The notes: generated by a model not told the origin, from the letters alone. DNA of 53,265 nt from an uncultured Candidatus Poseidoniales archaeon (GCA_902605365.1 CACLCM010000011.1:1-53265), one strand, 5' to 3'. Numbered from the stretch's first letter, positions 1 to 9,324 are shown. A program made the numbers and translations.

Positions 1-699
1 GGATACTGCTGGACAATTGAAAATTCAATGTTAGTAGAAGGCGTGCATTATCCACAATGGGAATCAAACCACTTCGTGGTATCGAATTACCATATTGACG
101 GTGACCTGTTGTTTCTTGGGATGATATATTCAGAATGGATTGATGATAGTGGCGTTGTCGTAGACACTGATTATGACGATAAGCCAACAGAATGTGATGT
201 ATATTTCACGGAAGGGGCTTTTGCAGATGAACAAACGCTTCATGCAGCAATCAATTCAACCGCTAAGCCAGAATTCTGTACCTGGATTTGGGCGGACCCT
301 AGCGGAGCTAGCCCCACTGATGCTTGGAATGCCACATACCTAGCGCTAGATCATTCAGATATGGTTTCGACTTCAACGGATGACAACTTGATGACTATTG
401 AGTTGGATGAGTTTTATGGAGAAATTGATTGGTATGTATCTGAAGGATATTTCGGTTTCTGGGTTGAACTGACCATCGCAGGTCAAACCCACCAATGTGA
501 TACTTATTCTAGTTCAGATTGTATGATTACTTTCTCGGGAGTTGATGAGTACTATGCTGTTTGGGAAGATGGAGAAATTGCAACATTGAGCGAAAATGGT
601 GTTGATATATGTTCGGTCACATGTGATATTGAGATTACTCGATTCGGAGTTAGAGAGGAAGATACTTTGGCGGGAACTGAAACAATAACAATTCAATAA
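1..699 (+). CDS. Exported/surface protein, C-terminal part (5' end outside window)
   Basis: The reading frame is open to the first base of the window, so the gene begins upstream; the ATG at 28 is probably internal. The visible protein is acidic, rich in Trp, Tyr, Asp and Cys and has no membrane segment in this part. Its last ~75 residues (Cys pair, W-E-x-G-E, then ENGVDICSVTCDIEI) closely resemble the C-terminus of the small lipoprotein at 33104-33538, including the ENGVDICSxxC core, so both carry the same small Cys-containing domain. The four cysteines probably form disulfides outside the cell (inference). Function unknown. Confidence 0.7.
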   Translation, partial: GYCWTIENSMLVEGVHYPQWESNHFVVSNYHIDGDLLFLGMIYSEWIDDSGVVVDTDYDDKPTECDVYFTEGAFADEQTLHAAINSTAKPEFCTWIWADPSGASPTDAWNATYLALDHSDMVSTSTDDNLMTIELDEFYGEIDWYVSEGYFGFWVELTIAGQTHQCDTYSSSDCMITFSGVDEYYAVWEDGEIATLSENGVDICSVTCDIEITRFGVREEDTLAGTETITIQ

Positions 700-728
700 T
701 TTGTCCAAAGAAAAGTACAACCCATTAA

Positions 729-1304
729 GTGCTAACCCCAGTAGAACAGGCTATGGAAGTCACTAGGGAATTCATTCGGAAATTCACTTTCATCGCTGGA
801 CCACTAGTTTTGATCAGTTACGCATTCGCTCTTTCTCGCTTAGATGATTGGGATTCATTGTGGGGAGGGGTTCCAGAAACTTGGATTACATACATCGTAC
901 CATTCATGTTCCTTGCAGCGATAGGATTCTTGATGTACTGGTGGGTTGCATTATTCAAACTCGATGTTGCGGTATTCGAATCTCTTAGATGGCCATGGAG
1001 TGAATCGGATGGCAATGGTGGTATGAGGTTGTTACTCGCATATGCCCTATTCTTGATCCCATCAATGCTCTGGATTGACAGTACGATTTTCCACATGAAT
1101 AATTCATACTCTTGGACGCCAATTTTAGTTATCGGAATTCTAGCATTGGCGTCTGTTGGAAATATAATGCTAGGACTCCTTGCGTATGGAGCTATGCAAG
1201 ATGGAGTAGACGGTTCAAAAATAATGCTACTCGGTTCGGTATTCCTTGGAATCCAAGTCATACTCAATGACCTGATTATTTGGTCTGCTAAGTTCCCCTG
1301 GTAA
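729..1304 (+). CDS. Polytopic membrane protein, unknown function
   Basis: A 191-residue protein with about five hydrophobic helices (roughly residues 20-38, 52-76, 99-115, 129-153 and 167-185) joined by short acidic loops. I recognise no catalytic motif. GTG at 729 gives the longest frame; ATG at 753 is an alternative start. It follows the preceding exported-protein gene by 29 bases on the same strand and may be co-transcribed. It ends at 1304, directly against the stop codon of the convergent enoyl-CoA hydratase gene. Family not recognised. Confidence 0.65.
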   Translation: MLTPVEQAMEVTREFIRKFTFIAGPLVLISYAFALSRLDDWDSLWGGVPETWITYIVPFMFLAAIGFLMYWWVALFKLDVAVFESLRWPWSESDGNGGMRLLLAYALFLIPSMLWIDSTIFHMNNSYSWTPILVIGILALASVGNIMLGLLAYGAMQDGVDGSKIMLLGSVFLGIQVILNDLIIWSAKFPW

Positions 1305-2069
1305 TTAGGAGAAGTCTGGTTTACGTTTGTTCAGAAAAGCATCTATTCCTTCTGCGAATGCAGATGTGGTTCCTGCTGCTTCAATCAATGTTCTCTCATG
1401 CTTTAGATGAGTTTCAAGGTCATTGACATTTTGAGCGAGTAAGAGATGCTTGGTTGCTTCTTTAGTATGACTCCCCCATTGCGACCAAGTGTTGGCTACT
1501 TCGACCGCTCTTTCAATTAGAGAATCTTCTGGAACTACTTCATCAATGGCACCTTTGGCAAATGCTTCTTCTGCGCTCCAAACTTCATTTTCAAAGAAAA
1601 ACTTCCTTGCTACTTGCTCGCCAACAAGTCTTGGTAATAGCCAGGTGGTTCCACCATCTGGAGATAGCCCGATACCGGAATATGAAGCCGCCATTTTACC
1701 GCCTGGGCTTGCTATTCTTGCATCACATGCTAGTGCCAGTCCAAGTCCGCCTCCTGCTGAAGCACCATTTAGAGCCGCTACGAAAATTGTCTCTGAGGAA
1801 CGCATCTTCAAAAGAAGCGGATGGAGTATGCCTGTGAGGTATCTGATCAGTTCTACACTATTGCCTTCATCTATCGATTTTTGGAATGCCACAAGGTCTG
1901 CACCTGCTGAAAAGAATCGACCCTCTCCTGTAATGACAATTGCTTTGCAACCTATGTGTTCCAAAATCACATCCCTAATTTTGGGAATATATTCTCTACT
2001 GAAGGATTGGGTGGCTGAGCCTCCAGTCAACTGGATTACAGTAACGCCGTCTTTTTGGCTTACATTCAT
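1305..2069 (-). CDS. Enoyl-CoA hydratase/isomerase family protein
   Basis: A 254-residue crotonase-fold protein. The oxyanion-hole segments are visible: FSAGADL near residues 53-59 and NGASAGGGLGLALACDARIAS near 100-120, followed by GLSPDGGTTWLLPRLVG. The first catalytic-Glu position of classical hydratases is not clearly conserved in this motif, so isomerase or another crotonase activity on acyl-CoA thioesters is possible. The gene lies 4 bases downstream of an aldehyde dehydrogenase on the same strand, which suggests one degradative operon oxidising an aldehyde and processing a CoA ester. Exact substrate cannot be told. Confidence 0.85.
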   Translation of the reverse strand: MNVSQKDGVTVIQLTGGSATQSFSREYIPKIRDVILEHIGCKAIVITGEGRFFSAGADLVAFQKSIDEGNSVELIRYLTGILHPLLLKMRSSETIFVAALNGASAGGGLGLALACDARIASPGGKMAASYSGIGLSPDGGTTWLLPRLVGEQVARKFFFENEVWSAEEAFAKGAIDEVVPEDSLIERAVEVANTWSQWGSHTKEATKHLLLAQNVNDLETHLKHERTLIEAAGTTSAFAEGIDAFLNKRKPDFS

Positions 2070-2073
2070 AGAA

Positions 2074-3510
2074 TCACAACTTCACATTGACGTTCTTTAC
2101 CTTGGTATAGAAATTGAGGGCATCCTTAGATTGCTCGATTCCAATACCAGATTTCTTCCAGCCGGTGAAGGCTGTTTGAGGGAAAGTTATCGGATACTCA
2201 TTGATAGTGACCATACCTGACTCAACATCTCTTGCAAAGCGATGAGCGCGAGATAGGTCGTTTGTCCAGATTCCATTCAATAATCCAAATGGAGTATTAT
2301 TTGCTAGTGCAAGTGCTTCAGAATCCTCACTAAACTTAGTTACTGCAAGAACAGGCCCGAATAATTCTTCTTGGAATAGTAGATTATCAGCAGACACTCC
2401 AGTGACCACTGTAGCTTCCATGAATGCTCCTTCACGGTCTAATGCGTTTCCACCGCAGACTACTTCTCCGCCTTGCTCCAATCCCTTAGCAAGCATGTTT
2501 AGCACATCATCACGATGAGTTGTATGAACCATACTTCCCATACGAACTCCTTCTTCCATTCCTGGCCCAACTGGCCACTTGGAAATCTCAGCGACTACTG
2601 CATCTACCAATTCATCGTGAACATCTTCGTGAACAATGAGTCGGGACCCAGCCCAACACATCTGTCCTGCATTCATGAATATACCAAAGCAGATCGCCTT
2701 AGCACAGTGACGTAAATTAGCATCTGAAAATACAATATTTGCACCCTTTCCACCGAGTTCAAGTGTTACGGGGGTTAGGTTCTCACTGGCCTTAGCCATA
2801 ACAGCCTGACCGGTTGGAACTCCACCTGTCAAAACTACTCCATCAACTCCAGAGTGACCTGCTAGAGCATCTCCGATTAGGCCACCAGAACCTGTGATTA
2901 CTTGTAAGACTCCAGTAGGAAGGCCAACTTCTGCATCTTCCATTGCCTTAGCCCATGCTAGTAGCGATAGAGGCGTCCAAGATGCTGGCTTAGCGATCAC
3001 AGTGCAACCCGCTGCTAGAGCGGGTGCGATAGAACGAATTGCAAGTTGTAGCGGGAAATTCCACGGCACAATATGGGCTGTAACTCCAAGAGGTTGTCTC
3101 AAAGTGTAATTCAGACGGTTTCCAGGAACTGGGATTGTGCTTCCTTCAATTTTATCAGATAACCCTGCAAAATACTCCAATGTCCAAGCGCCATAACGGA
3201 TTTCGCTTAGGGCTTCACGGAATGTTTTACCATTATTCGAAGATTCCAATGCAGCTAAACTCTTTGCATTTGCATAAGTTGCAGCAGCCATTTTTTGTAA
3301 AACCCTACCTCGTTGTGCAGGGTCCATTGCCGCCCAGTCTTTCGATTGTAATGCCGCTCTTGAAGCGGAAACACATTTCTCGACATCTCCAATTGTAGCT
3401 TTAGGAGTTTTTGCGATTACTTCACCGGTAGCAGGATTCAAAACATCAGCAGTAGCACTATCTTCAGCATTACACCACTCGCCAGCAATCAACATCTGTT
3501 CGCTCGTCAT
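2074..3510 (-). CDS. NAD(P)-dependent aldehyde dehydrogenase
   Basis: A 478-residue ALDH-superfamily enzyme, full length for the family. Visible motifs are the cofactor segment VPWNFPLQLAI, the general-base Glu in LELGGKGANIVF, and the nucleophilic Cys in NAGQMCWAGSRL; the C-terminal FGPVLAV and the PFGLLNGIWT region are also present. The start is placed at the ATG at 3510 (MTSEQMLIAGEW), where family similarity begins; a 13-codon upstream extension is not ALDH-like. It oxidises an aldehyde to a carboxylate; betaine-, gamma-aminobutyraldehyde- or aromatic-aldehyde-type substrates are all possible. Probable operon with the downstream enoyl-CoA hydratase. Confidence 0.92.
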   Translation of the reverse strand: MTSEQMLIAGEWCNAEDSATADVLNPATGEVIAKTPKATIGDVEKCVSASRAALQSKDWAAMDPAQRGRVLQKMAAATYANAKSLAALESSNNGKTFREALSEIRYGAWTLEYFAGLSDKIEGSTIPVPGNRLNYTLRQPLGVTAHIVPWNFPLQLAIRSIAPALAAGCTVIAKPASWTPLSLLAWAKAMEDAEVGLPTGVLQVITGSGGLIGDALAGHSGVDGVVLTGGVPTGQAVMAKASENLTPVTLELGGKGANIVFSDANLRHCAKAICFGIFMNAGQMCWAGSRLIVHEDVHDELVDAVVAEISKWPVGPGMEEGVRMGSMVHTTHRDDVLNMLAKGLEQGGEVVCGGNALDREGAFMEATVVTGVSADNLLFQEELFGPVLAVTKFSEDSEALALANNTPFGLLNGIWTNDLSRAHRFARDVESGMVTINEYPITFPQTAFTGWKKSGIGIEQSKDALNFYTKVKNVNVKL

Positions 3511-3590
3511 AGTGAGGGCGAGAAGGAACTGCCTCAAAGCCTCTCCCATCTAGGGTTGTCTTGATTAGCCAGCAGGAACAGCAAGGTCTG

Positions 3591-4253
3591 ATGGCGAAGA
3601 GGATAGGTATCGCTGAAGCGACGACGACTAAAGTTACGGGACGACCTCCTATTCTAGTCCTAATCGCAGGAGCCACAGGCGTAGGCAAGTCAACTACTGC
3701 CGTTAAAATTGCAAATGAGCACTCATTTGCAAGACTTCTTTCAACCGATGCAATTAGAGAAATAATGCGAGTGGTAGATACTTCACAGTCACCTGCGCTA
3801 CATCGCTCCTCATTCTCTCGAGGCGAATCTGGTGATGCGGTTCTTGATTGGCAGGATACGTGTAAAGCGGTAGAGGCAGGAGTTTTGGCAACCATTGAAA
3901 GAGCTCGAAGAGAAGGTATTGACCTGATCTTAGAAGGCGTGCATATTGAGCCAAGCGCAAGACTTCTGAGATCGTGGCGAGATGCAGGTGGAATTGCCAT
4001 AGGTATTGTAATGCATGTCGAAGATATATCCCAGCACACAAGTTTCCTCAAACAAAGAGAAAGTCATTCATTTAGAAATGCAGATAGATACATCTCATCA
4101 CTACCACGCATCAGAACGATTCAGGAATCTCTGAAAGAAAAAGCAAGACTTGCTGACTGGAATACTTTGGACCCAACAAGAGTCAAAGACACATTGGAGC
4201 GAGTTGGACATTGGTTTGACCTAGCTTGGAACGAGTGGCGTAAATCCAACTGA
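3591..4253 (+). CDS. P-loop kinase of the 2-phosphoglycerate kinase (COG2074) type
   Basis: A 220-residue single-domain P-loop protein. The Walker A motif is GATGVGKST, followed by LLSTDAIREIMR, the arrangement seen in archaeal 2-phosphoglycerate kinases and related small-molecule kinases, and by LILEGVHIEP, a Walker-B-like strand. In methanogens the family makes 2,3-bisphosphoglycerate for cyclic diphosphoglycerate; whether a mesophilic marine archaeon makes that solute is uncertain, so the substrate is left open. ATG 3591 is preferred over a TTG at 3561. The gene diverges from the aldehyde dehydrogenase and ends with its TGA directly abutting the stop codon of the convergent pilin-like gene. 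Confidence 0.6.
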   Translation: MAKRIGIAEATTTKVTGRPPILVLIAGATGVGKSTTAVKIANEHSFARLLSTDAIREIMRVVDTSQSPALHRSSFSRGESGDAVLDWQDTCKAVEAGVLATIERARREGIDLILEGVHIEPSARLLRSWRDAGGIAIGIVMHVEDISQHTSFLKQRESHSFRNADRYISSLPRIRTIQESLKEKARLADWNTLDPTRVKDTLERVGHWFDLAWNEWRKSN

Positions 4254-4688
4254 TTAAGCATCTAAATCAATTTCAAAAGAAAGAGTTCTGGTCAACATTG
4301 AATTGCGGTCTGCTGCTCCTAATTCTGTACTAACAGATACTATTCCATCTGATTCAATCACTGTTATGTTGAGTAATTTTAACTCTACCCCGCGGATTTC
4401 ACCATGATGTAGCACATCATCATGAAGTGAATTAATTGATTTTTCAACACTTTCAAGTTCAGACAAACCAGCATCATACCAAATCTGGGCACGTGCTTCA
4501 GTTAGAGCAGGTAGATTGTCAGCAATATCGCCTGACGCTTGGATTGAATCATCTCCTGCCGTATCATGAGGCATTGAGATACCAGCCATCTTTACTCCAA
4601 AGATTGCCATGGATAACAACGACATCATCAGGACTATCCCAGTCGCCAACAACATTTGACCGCGGTCATTCTTGCTACTGTCACGCAT
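4254..4688 (-). CDS. Pilin-like membrane-anchored protein of the pilus operon
   Basis: A 144-residue protein with a short polar N-terminus ending in DRGQ, then one hydrophobic helix (about residues 11-36) and an extracytoplasmic domain predicted to start with an acidic stretch. The polar head plus RGQ plus hydrophobic helix layout is that of archaeal TadE/minor-pilin-like proteins found with type IV pilus-like ATPases. The ATG at 4688 overlaps the upstream gene's TGA by one base (TGATG), so translation is probably coupled. It is the last gene of the operon starting at 9239. No canonical class III signal peptide cleavage site is obvious. Confidence 0.6.
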   Translation of the reverse strand: MRDSSKNDRGQMLLATGIVLMMSLLSMAIFGVKMAGISMPHDTAGDDSIQASGDIADNLPALTEARAQIWYDAGLSELESVEKSINSLHDDVLHHGEIRGVELKLLNITVIESDGIVSVSTELGAADRNSMLTRTLSFEIDLDA

Positions 4689-5125
4689 CAAGCACCACGC
4701 TCCCATAAATCAAGACTTATTGTCCACAGATGACCATCTACTGCAACTAAACCGTGTGCAGTCACTGTATTGGAGCCAGGGTTAGCGGTCTCACCATATG
4801 GCTGAGAAGTTGCTGAATCTTTTGCTAGCCAGCAATTCGCTTCTACTCCAGTTGCAAGATAATTCTGAACTAACTCACATGCTTCATCTTTATCGCCTGA
4901 AGCAAGAAGTTCTGCTAACCTAGAGTCGTAATTTGCATCTTCTGAACTTGTACCTAGGCCGAGGTTAATCGCATCCTCTCCCGCAAATTGCATCTCAGCA
5001 TCCATAGAAATACTGGGCTCATCAGGAACATGAACTGTGATTAGAAATGCAGCAGTCATAAAAAATAACCAAAACAAAGTCAACATCTCTAGGATGTGAA
5101 TTTGCGCATTTTCATCATTTTGCAA
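4688..5125 (-). CDS. Pilin-like membrane-anchored protein of the pilus operon
   Basis: A 145-residue protein with a polar N-terminus followed by a hydrophobic helix near residues 13-30 and an external domain with two Cys residues (CELVQNYL and NCWLAKDS) that could pair. The TTG start at 5125 is supported by a GAGGTG ribosome-binding site about 5 bases upstream, which itself overlaps the stop of the preceding platform gene. Position in the operon (after ATPase and two TadB/C-like proteins, before another single-helix protein) suggests a minor pilin or pseudopilin. I could not assign a named family. Confidence 0.55.
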   Translation of the reverse strand: MQNDENAQIHILEMLTLFWLFFMTAAFLITVHVPDEPSISMDAEMQFAGEDAINLGLGTSSEDANYDSRLAELLASGDKDEACELVQNYLATGVEANCWLAKDSATSQPYGETANPGSNTVTAHGLVAVDGHLWTISLDLWERGA

Positions 5126-5134
5126 TTAAACACC

Positions 5135-6646
5135 TCATGGTGAGAAGGTTCCTGCTGAAGGTTTCAGAGCAGGCAGGGTAGTAACACCAATCAGGTCAGG
5201 AGTGAATACAATGAGATTGAAACAAACCATTGACATAAGTATCATCATTCCGGAATGTTTCATTCCACTACTAAATCTTCCATTAGCCATCAAACCAGCC
5301 ATTGAACCATTTCCTAACGCTTGCATCGTAACTCCATAATAGAAAATTGTCAGGAAGAAGAGTGGTTCGATATTTCGGATAACCATGTTTCCTAATTGTT
5401 GGCCGCCACCTGCTGCATCATCACTACTCGGTTCTGAGTTCGAGCCTGCAATAGCTGGAATGAAAACTTTAGCCAGTACTACAATAACACCCAGGAATAC
5501 ACCATAAGAAGTCCAGATAACCGAAATATACGATGAAATTGTACGTTTTCTTTCACCTTCAAGGAACTTAATTTCGCGACTGTCATTTGCCGCTGTAACA
5601 AGAATATCGGAGATCTTACCACCTGCACGATTCGCTTCAGAAATTAACGATATAGCACGCATGACAAGCGGAGTACCGACTCTTACTGCGAACATCTCGA
5701 TAACATCTCCGAACGAAACACCCCATGATAGTTGGTCACTCATTTTTTTGACTTCGTCATTCAGGGCACCGTATTCGCTGGTAGCCAAAGTTTGAACTGC
5801 CACTGTCATAGACAGACCTCCCTTCCAATATTCAGCCAAGTCTCTTAAGAAATCAGGGAATTTCTCTTCCATTCGGTTGATTTTAGTTTTTACTCGATCC
5901 CAGTAAAAGGATGCTGGCCAGAAGGTGACGAAGAAACCTAGGCCAAAGAAATTGAGGAAAATTGTCGGTCTGAGAGATAGTCCACCCAGATTGATTTCAG
6001 GACCTATCCATTGAGACTGATTATTCATATTCTCGGGCACGCCGTCGAAATAATCCATTTCAAGCCGATATGAACCTTCTTGAACAGCCTCATCTGAAAT
6101 GATTATGACTTGGTAAAGATTACCCTTTTCCATATTGATGACTTCCAAATAACAATCATCATCTCCGCTACCTGAGTTCCCGTCATATCTAGCAATTTCC
6201 ACACCTGCGGGGTCCTTGAGAATGAATGAATAATCTGAAGGAACTGCTGTTGTTACAGAACAAGTTGCTACCAAAGGCTGAGGTGGTCTCACATCAGAAA
6301 TATTTTCGTCCATACCTGGAACATCGAACATCTGGCCAAGAGATTTGAAGTCAACCCAACTGTCTTCGGGCTCCATAACTAAAACATCTGGTTCGTCTTT
6401 GAGAATTGAACAGGACTCATTGTCTGCAAAGGTTGGAATGTAATTCATGTCATATTGACATACTGTGTTAACGAATAGGGGTTGCCCGTTAGGAGATGTT
6501 GTAAAATGAGAATTGGTGACCCAGAATGTAAAACATGCCAAACCTAAGAAAATACTAGCTGCAAGTATTGCATACAACTTAGTCAATGTTGTATCGTCTT
6601 TAGGAAGATCGAGTTTCACGATGATTTTTTCTTTCTTACGTGCCAT
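5135..6646 (-). CDS. Type II/IV secretion platform protein (FlaJ/TadC-like) with an extracytoplasmic insert
   Basis: A 503-residue inner-membrane protein. A basic N-terminus (about 1-24) precedes a first helix (25-45); residues ~46-220 form a soluble domain with several Cys and a beta-rich look, then the T2SSF-type cytoplasmic domain (FPDFLRDLAEYWKGGLSMTVAVQTLA, GALNDEVKKMSDQLSWG, AGGKISDILVTAA) followed by three or four C-terminal helices. The platform would be moved by the ATPase at 7716-9239. A GGGGGTGAG ribosome-binding site precedes the ATG. The large external domain near the N-terminus is unusual for TadC/FlaJ proteins and may dock to a pilin or cell-surface partner (inference). Confidence 0.8.
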   Translation of the reverse strand: MARKKEKIIVKLDLPKDDTTLTKLYAILAASIFLGLACFTFWVTNSHFTTSPNGQPLFVNTVCQYDMNYIPTFADNESCSILKDEPDVLVMEPEDSWVDFKSLGQMFDVPGMDENISDVRPPQPLVATCSVTTAVPSDYSFILKDPAGVEIARYDGNSGSGDDDCYLEVINMEKGNLYQVIIISDEAVQEGSYRLEMDYFDGVPENMNNQSQWIGPEINLGGLSLRPTIFLNFFGLGFFVTFWPASFYWDRVKTKINRMEEKFPDFLRDLAEYWKGGLSMTVAVQTLATSEYGALNDEVKKMSDQLSWGVSFGDVIEMFAVRVGTPLVMRAISLISEANRAGGKISDILVTAANDSREIKFLEGERKRTISSYISVIWTSYGVFLGVIVVLAKVFIPAIAGSNSEPSSDDAAGGGQQLGNMVIRNIEPLFFLTIFYYGVTMQALGNGSMAGLMANGRFSSGMKHSGMMILMSMVCFNLIVFTPDLIGVTTLPALKPSAGTFSP

Positions 6647-6662
6647 ATTCTCACCCCCTTAA

Positions 6663-7682
6663 TCACATCTTTTGTTCTTCACTAGAAGACCAAACAATGA
6701 ATGCAAACATTGCATGAATCATTGGAAGTACCAATAGTACGACCAGATACAATGTACTCTCTTCTAATTGTGCACCAGCACCACTTACCCAGAACATAAT
6801 TACAAGCATTACAATCAAGAACAGTGGCATTGCAACTGCTACAACGATATATGATTCCGCTAACATAGCAAGGGATTCCAAGAACTCGTGCAAGCGAGTT
6901 CGGTTCTCACGCATGTAATGTTCTGCACGATTTAGGAAGTACAGTTTTAGTGAACCTCCAGCTGTCAAAGTCCCGACCATACCTTGGAAAAATTCTGTCA
7001 TCCATGGTGATGCGGCCCGATCTACAGCCATCTTCATCGCGGTTAGCAAATCATATCCAAGTAACGATACGTCTCGATAAATCATCGCAGAGTCATAGGC
7101 TATTTCGCCATAGATGTCTTCATTGAGTGCTAATGACCTGAAGATTTTGTGAGGTGTCGCATTTGCAGCCGCCATTGCTGCAGTGTATGATGCTGCATAT
7201 GGCAAGTATTTCTCAAGAGCAACTCCGCGCTGGTGAGCGGCACGGCCAGCAGCACCTTTCAGAAATCTGTAGGTGCCAAATGGCACTAAGAAACCAAGGA
7301 TTACAGGGATTAGTATTTTGGCAAAGAATGGGAATTCCATGTACTTGAAATATGGACACCCACGGCTCTCTAATGTCTCATCTACAAGGTCTGCATTCCA
7401 ATATTCCCATTCGAAACATGCCAAGGCCGTTGATTCATCAGCACGTGATTCATACCAATCGATCAAACCGATTTCAGGCATGTAAACTGCTGCAATTAGC
7501 ATACCACAGATGATGGAAACTGCTACTGTAGTGACGAATACTTGTGCTAAGTATACCTCCGGCATTATCGGAATATTACCTTTAACTAAATCTTCTGAAA
7601 GGGTCTTATCATTGCGGGCTTTTTTCTTGAATGCCCTGCCCAGAATACGGTGACATATTTTTTGCCAAGCCGTTAATTCCAT
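6663..7682 (-). CDS. Type II/IV secretion platform protein (FlaJ/TadB-like)
   Basis: A 339-residue polytopic protein, second platform subunit of the operon. A cytoplasmic head (1-45) leads to a helix (47-66), a short external loop with two Cys (residues ~88 and 109), another helix (117-140), the T2SSF-like cytoplasmic domain (LPYAASYTAAMAAANATPHKIFRSLA, then SPWMTEFFQGMVGTLTAGGSLK) and two C-terminal helices. Two paralogous platform proteins beside one ATPase is the Tad-type arrangement; archaella use a single FlaJ. A strong GGAGGG ribosome-binding site lies upstream of the ATG. 16 bases separate it from the next gene. Confidence 0.8.
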   Translation of the reverse strand: MELTAWQKICHRILGRAFKKKARNDKTLSEDLVKGNIPIMPEVYLAQVFVTTVAVSIICGMLIAAVYMPEIGLIDWYESRADESTALACFEWEYWNADLVDETLESRGCPYFKYMEFPFFAKILIPVILGFLVPFGTYRFLKGAAGRAAHQRGVALEKYLPYAASYTAAMAAANATPHKIFRSLALNEDIYGEIAYDSAMIYRDVSLLGYDLLTAMKMAVDRAASPWMTEFFQGMVGTLTAGGSLKLYFLNRAEHYMRENRTRLHEFLESLAMLAESYIVVAVAMPLFLIVMLVIMFWVSGAGAQLEESTLYLVVLLVLPMIHAMFAFIVWSSSEEQKM

Positions 7683-7715
7683 TCATATCCCTCCTTTCAT
7701 TAATTTTTAGCGAGT

Positions 7716-9239
7716 TCAACGAAGACCATCAACACGTGCTAAAATTTCATGCGGTCTTACGTAATATTCAGTAATTATTTGACTGACTTGGTCAGCCTTA
7801 CGGATGTCATTTAGTACCATCCATTCTAAAATTCGCTTTCTTGTACGAAGTTCTCTTCTCATCTCATCTTGGCTGTAATTGATTTTAACCATGATTTTCT
7901 CAAGGACATATGACTTACCTGAGAATATGAAATCGTCATTGGTTACATTCCATCGGAAAACTTCGTTTGTGATAATTTCCATCGAGTTAGGGTCGATACC
8001 AACAATTTCTACAATTTGCTTAGTTCTTCTAACACGTCGTCCGTTAATACGAGTCTGGATCTGAATACAACAACCTTCCAAAGCAGGCAACAATACACGA
8101 GGGATATCAATCGGTTTATTCTCCAATCTGTGAACTAGAGATGCTACAGAATCAGCGTGCACTGTCGAATAAGCGCAGTGCCCTGTAGCCATTGCCTGGA
8201 ACAGAACATATGCTTCAGCACCACGGATTTCACCCACGATGATGTACTCAGGTCGCTCTCTGAGAGCCGCCTTTAGCAACTCGAATTCTCCAATTTCACC
8301 TTCATTGGATTCACCACCGAATCCTTGTCGAGTTAATCCAGGAACCCAGTTAGGCTGAGGAATGTTTACTTCACGAGTTGATTCAATGCTGACAATCTTC
8401 ATCTGCCATGGGATGAAAATACACATTGCATTGAGTGTAGTTGTTTTTCCAGACGCTGTACCTCCTACGAATAGCAGTGGAACTTCATTCTGGAACGCAA
8501 CCCAAAGATATGCTCCCATCAGTGAGGACAGAGTTCTGAATGCAATAATGTCACATGGAGAGAACGGGTCGTCCTTGAATCTTCGAATACAGAATGCTGA
8601 ACCACGGGTTGATACTTCACGGCCTAATTTCATGACAATTCTGGAACCATCCATTAGCGTAGCATCGAGTAGCGGATCTGCAACGGAAATGTGCTTACCA
8701 CATCGTTGAGCCAATTTGATTACATAAGATTCCAATTCATGGTCAGTTTCCCAAAGACAAGTTGTCTCTACCGATTCGAATTTTCGGTGATAAGCGAAAA
8801 TTGGGACATTGGTACCGTCGAGGGATACGTCTTCTACGTTAGCATCGTTCATCAGAACATCCATCTTTCCGTATCCAACTAAATCTCTTCGCAGATAGTA
8901 GAATAGTTTGGATTTAGATTTTTTATTTACCTTCATCCCGTACGCTTTGATGACTTTGTCCATCGCAGTTCGCAAGTAAGCTGTAGGGTCTGCATCGATT
9001 TCTTCAATATTGGCGGTTAAGGAACGGATGAAAATATCAAGAAGCTCATCTCTCCACTCCTGTTCTTTCTTGTTCAACGGTGGTTCAATAATTTGGTAAA
9101 TGATGTTCAGTGTCCTCTTATCACGAACAATTCGTGCAAAAGCATGAGGCGGCATAACCGGATACTTGTCGAGTTCATCATACATTGCACGTTGCTGGTT
9201 ACGTTGCCTCTTTTGGCCACCACCACTCTTTCTCGCCAT
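7716..9239 (-). CDS. Type IV pilus/archaellum-type secretion ATPase (FlaI/TadA/VirB11 family)
   Basis: A 507-residue hexameric-type secretion ATPase. The N-terminal domain (~1-230) precedes the motor: Walker A GGTASGKTTTLN, the Asp-box-like IVSIESTREVNIPQPNW, Walker B EYIIVGEIRGAEAYVLFQAMATGH and the His box YSTVHADSV. These are the four signature motifs of GspE/FlaI/TadA enzymes. ATG 9239 is chosen because a long G-rich ribosome-binding site lies just upstream and a very basic N-terminus (KSGGGQKRQRNQQR) follows. It is the first gene of a five-gene operon with two platform proteins and two pilin-like proteins and would power assembly of a pilus-like fibre. No archaellin or FlaH is present, so an archaellum is unlikely. 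Confidence 0.9.
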   Translation of the reverse strand: MARKSGGGQKRQRNQQRAMYDELDKYPVMPPHAFARIVRDKRTLNIIYQIIEPPLNKKEQEWRDELLDIFIRSLTANIEEIDADPTAYLRTAMDKVIKAYGMKVNKKSKSKLFYYLRRDLVGYGKMDVLMNDANVEDVSLDGTNVPIFAYHRKFESVETTCLWETDHELESYVIKLAQRCGKHISVADPLLDATLMDGSRIVMKLGREVSTRGSAFCIRRFKDDPFSPCDIIAFRTLSSLMGAYLWVAFQNEVPLLFVGGTASGKTTTLNAMCIFIPWQMKIVSIESTREVNIPQPNWVPGLTRQGFGGESNEGEIGEFELLKAALRERPEYIIVGEIRGAEAYVLFQAMATGHCAYSTVHADSVASLVHRLENKPIDIPRVLLPALEGCCIQIQTRINGRRVRRTKQIVEIVGIDPNSMEIITNEVFRWNVTNDDFIFSGKSYVLEKIMVKINYSQDEMRRELRTRKRILEWMVLNDIRKADQVSQIITEYYVRPHEILARVDGLR

Positions 9240-9298
9240 ACTAGAACCCCCCCTGACAGCCAAGACACGGTTCCGCTCGGTTATGACCTTTCGCCATT

Positions 9299-9324
9299 GT
9301 GAGGGGCCCTACGGGCCCTCTCAC
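9299..9324. terminator. GC-rich stem-loop between nucleotide kinase gene and pilus operon
   Basis: GTGAGGGGCCC and GGGCCCTCTCAC face each other across a TAC loop, giving an 11-bp stem with one bulged T. It overlaps the stop codon of the minus-strand kinase gene (9321-9323) and lies 60 bases upstream of the pilus operon start. No U-tract follows, so it may be a processing or mRNA-end structure, or separate the two transcription units. Similar GTA/TAC-looped GC hairpins occur before thrS; see 52838-52854. Confidence 0.5.

Noticed and set aside
1489-2220. Long plus-strand frame opposite the enoyl-CoA hydratase and aldehyde dehydrogenase
   Set aside because: Shadow of two clear minus-strand genes; Ser/Pro-rich composition and no motif.
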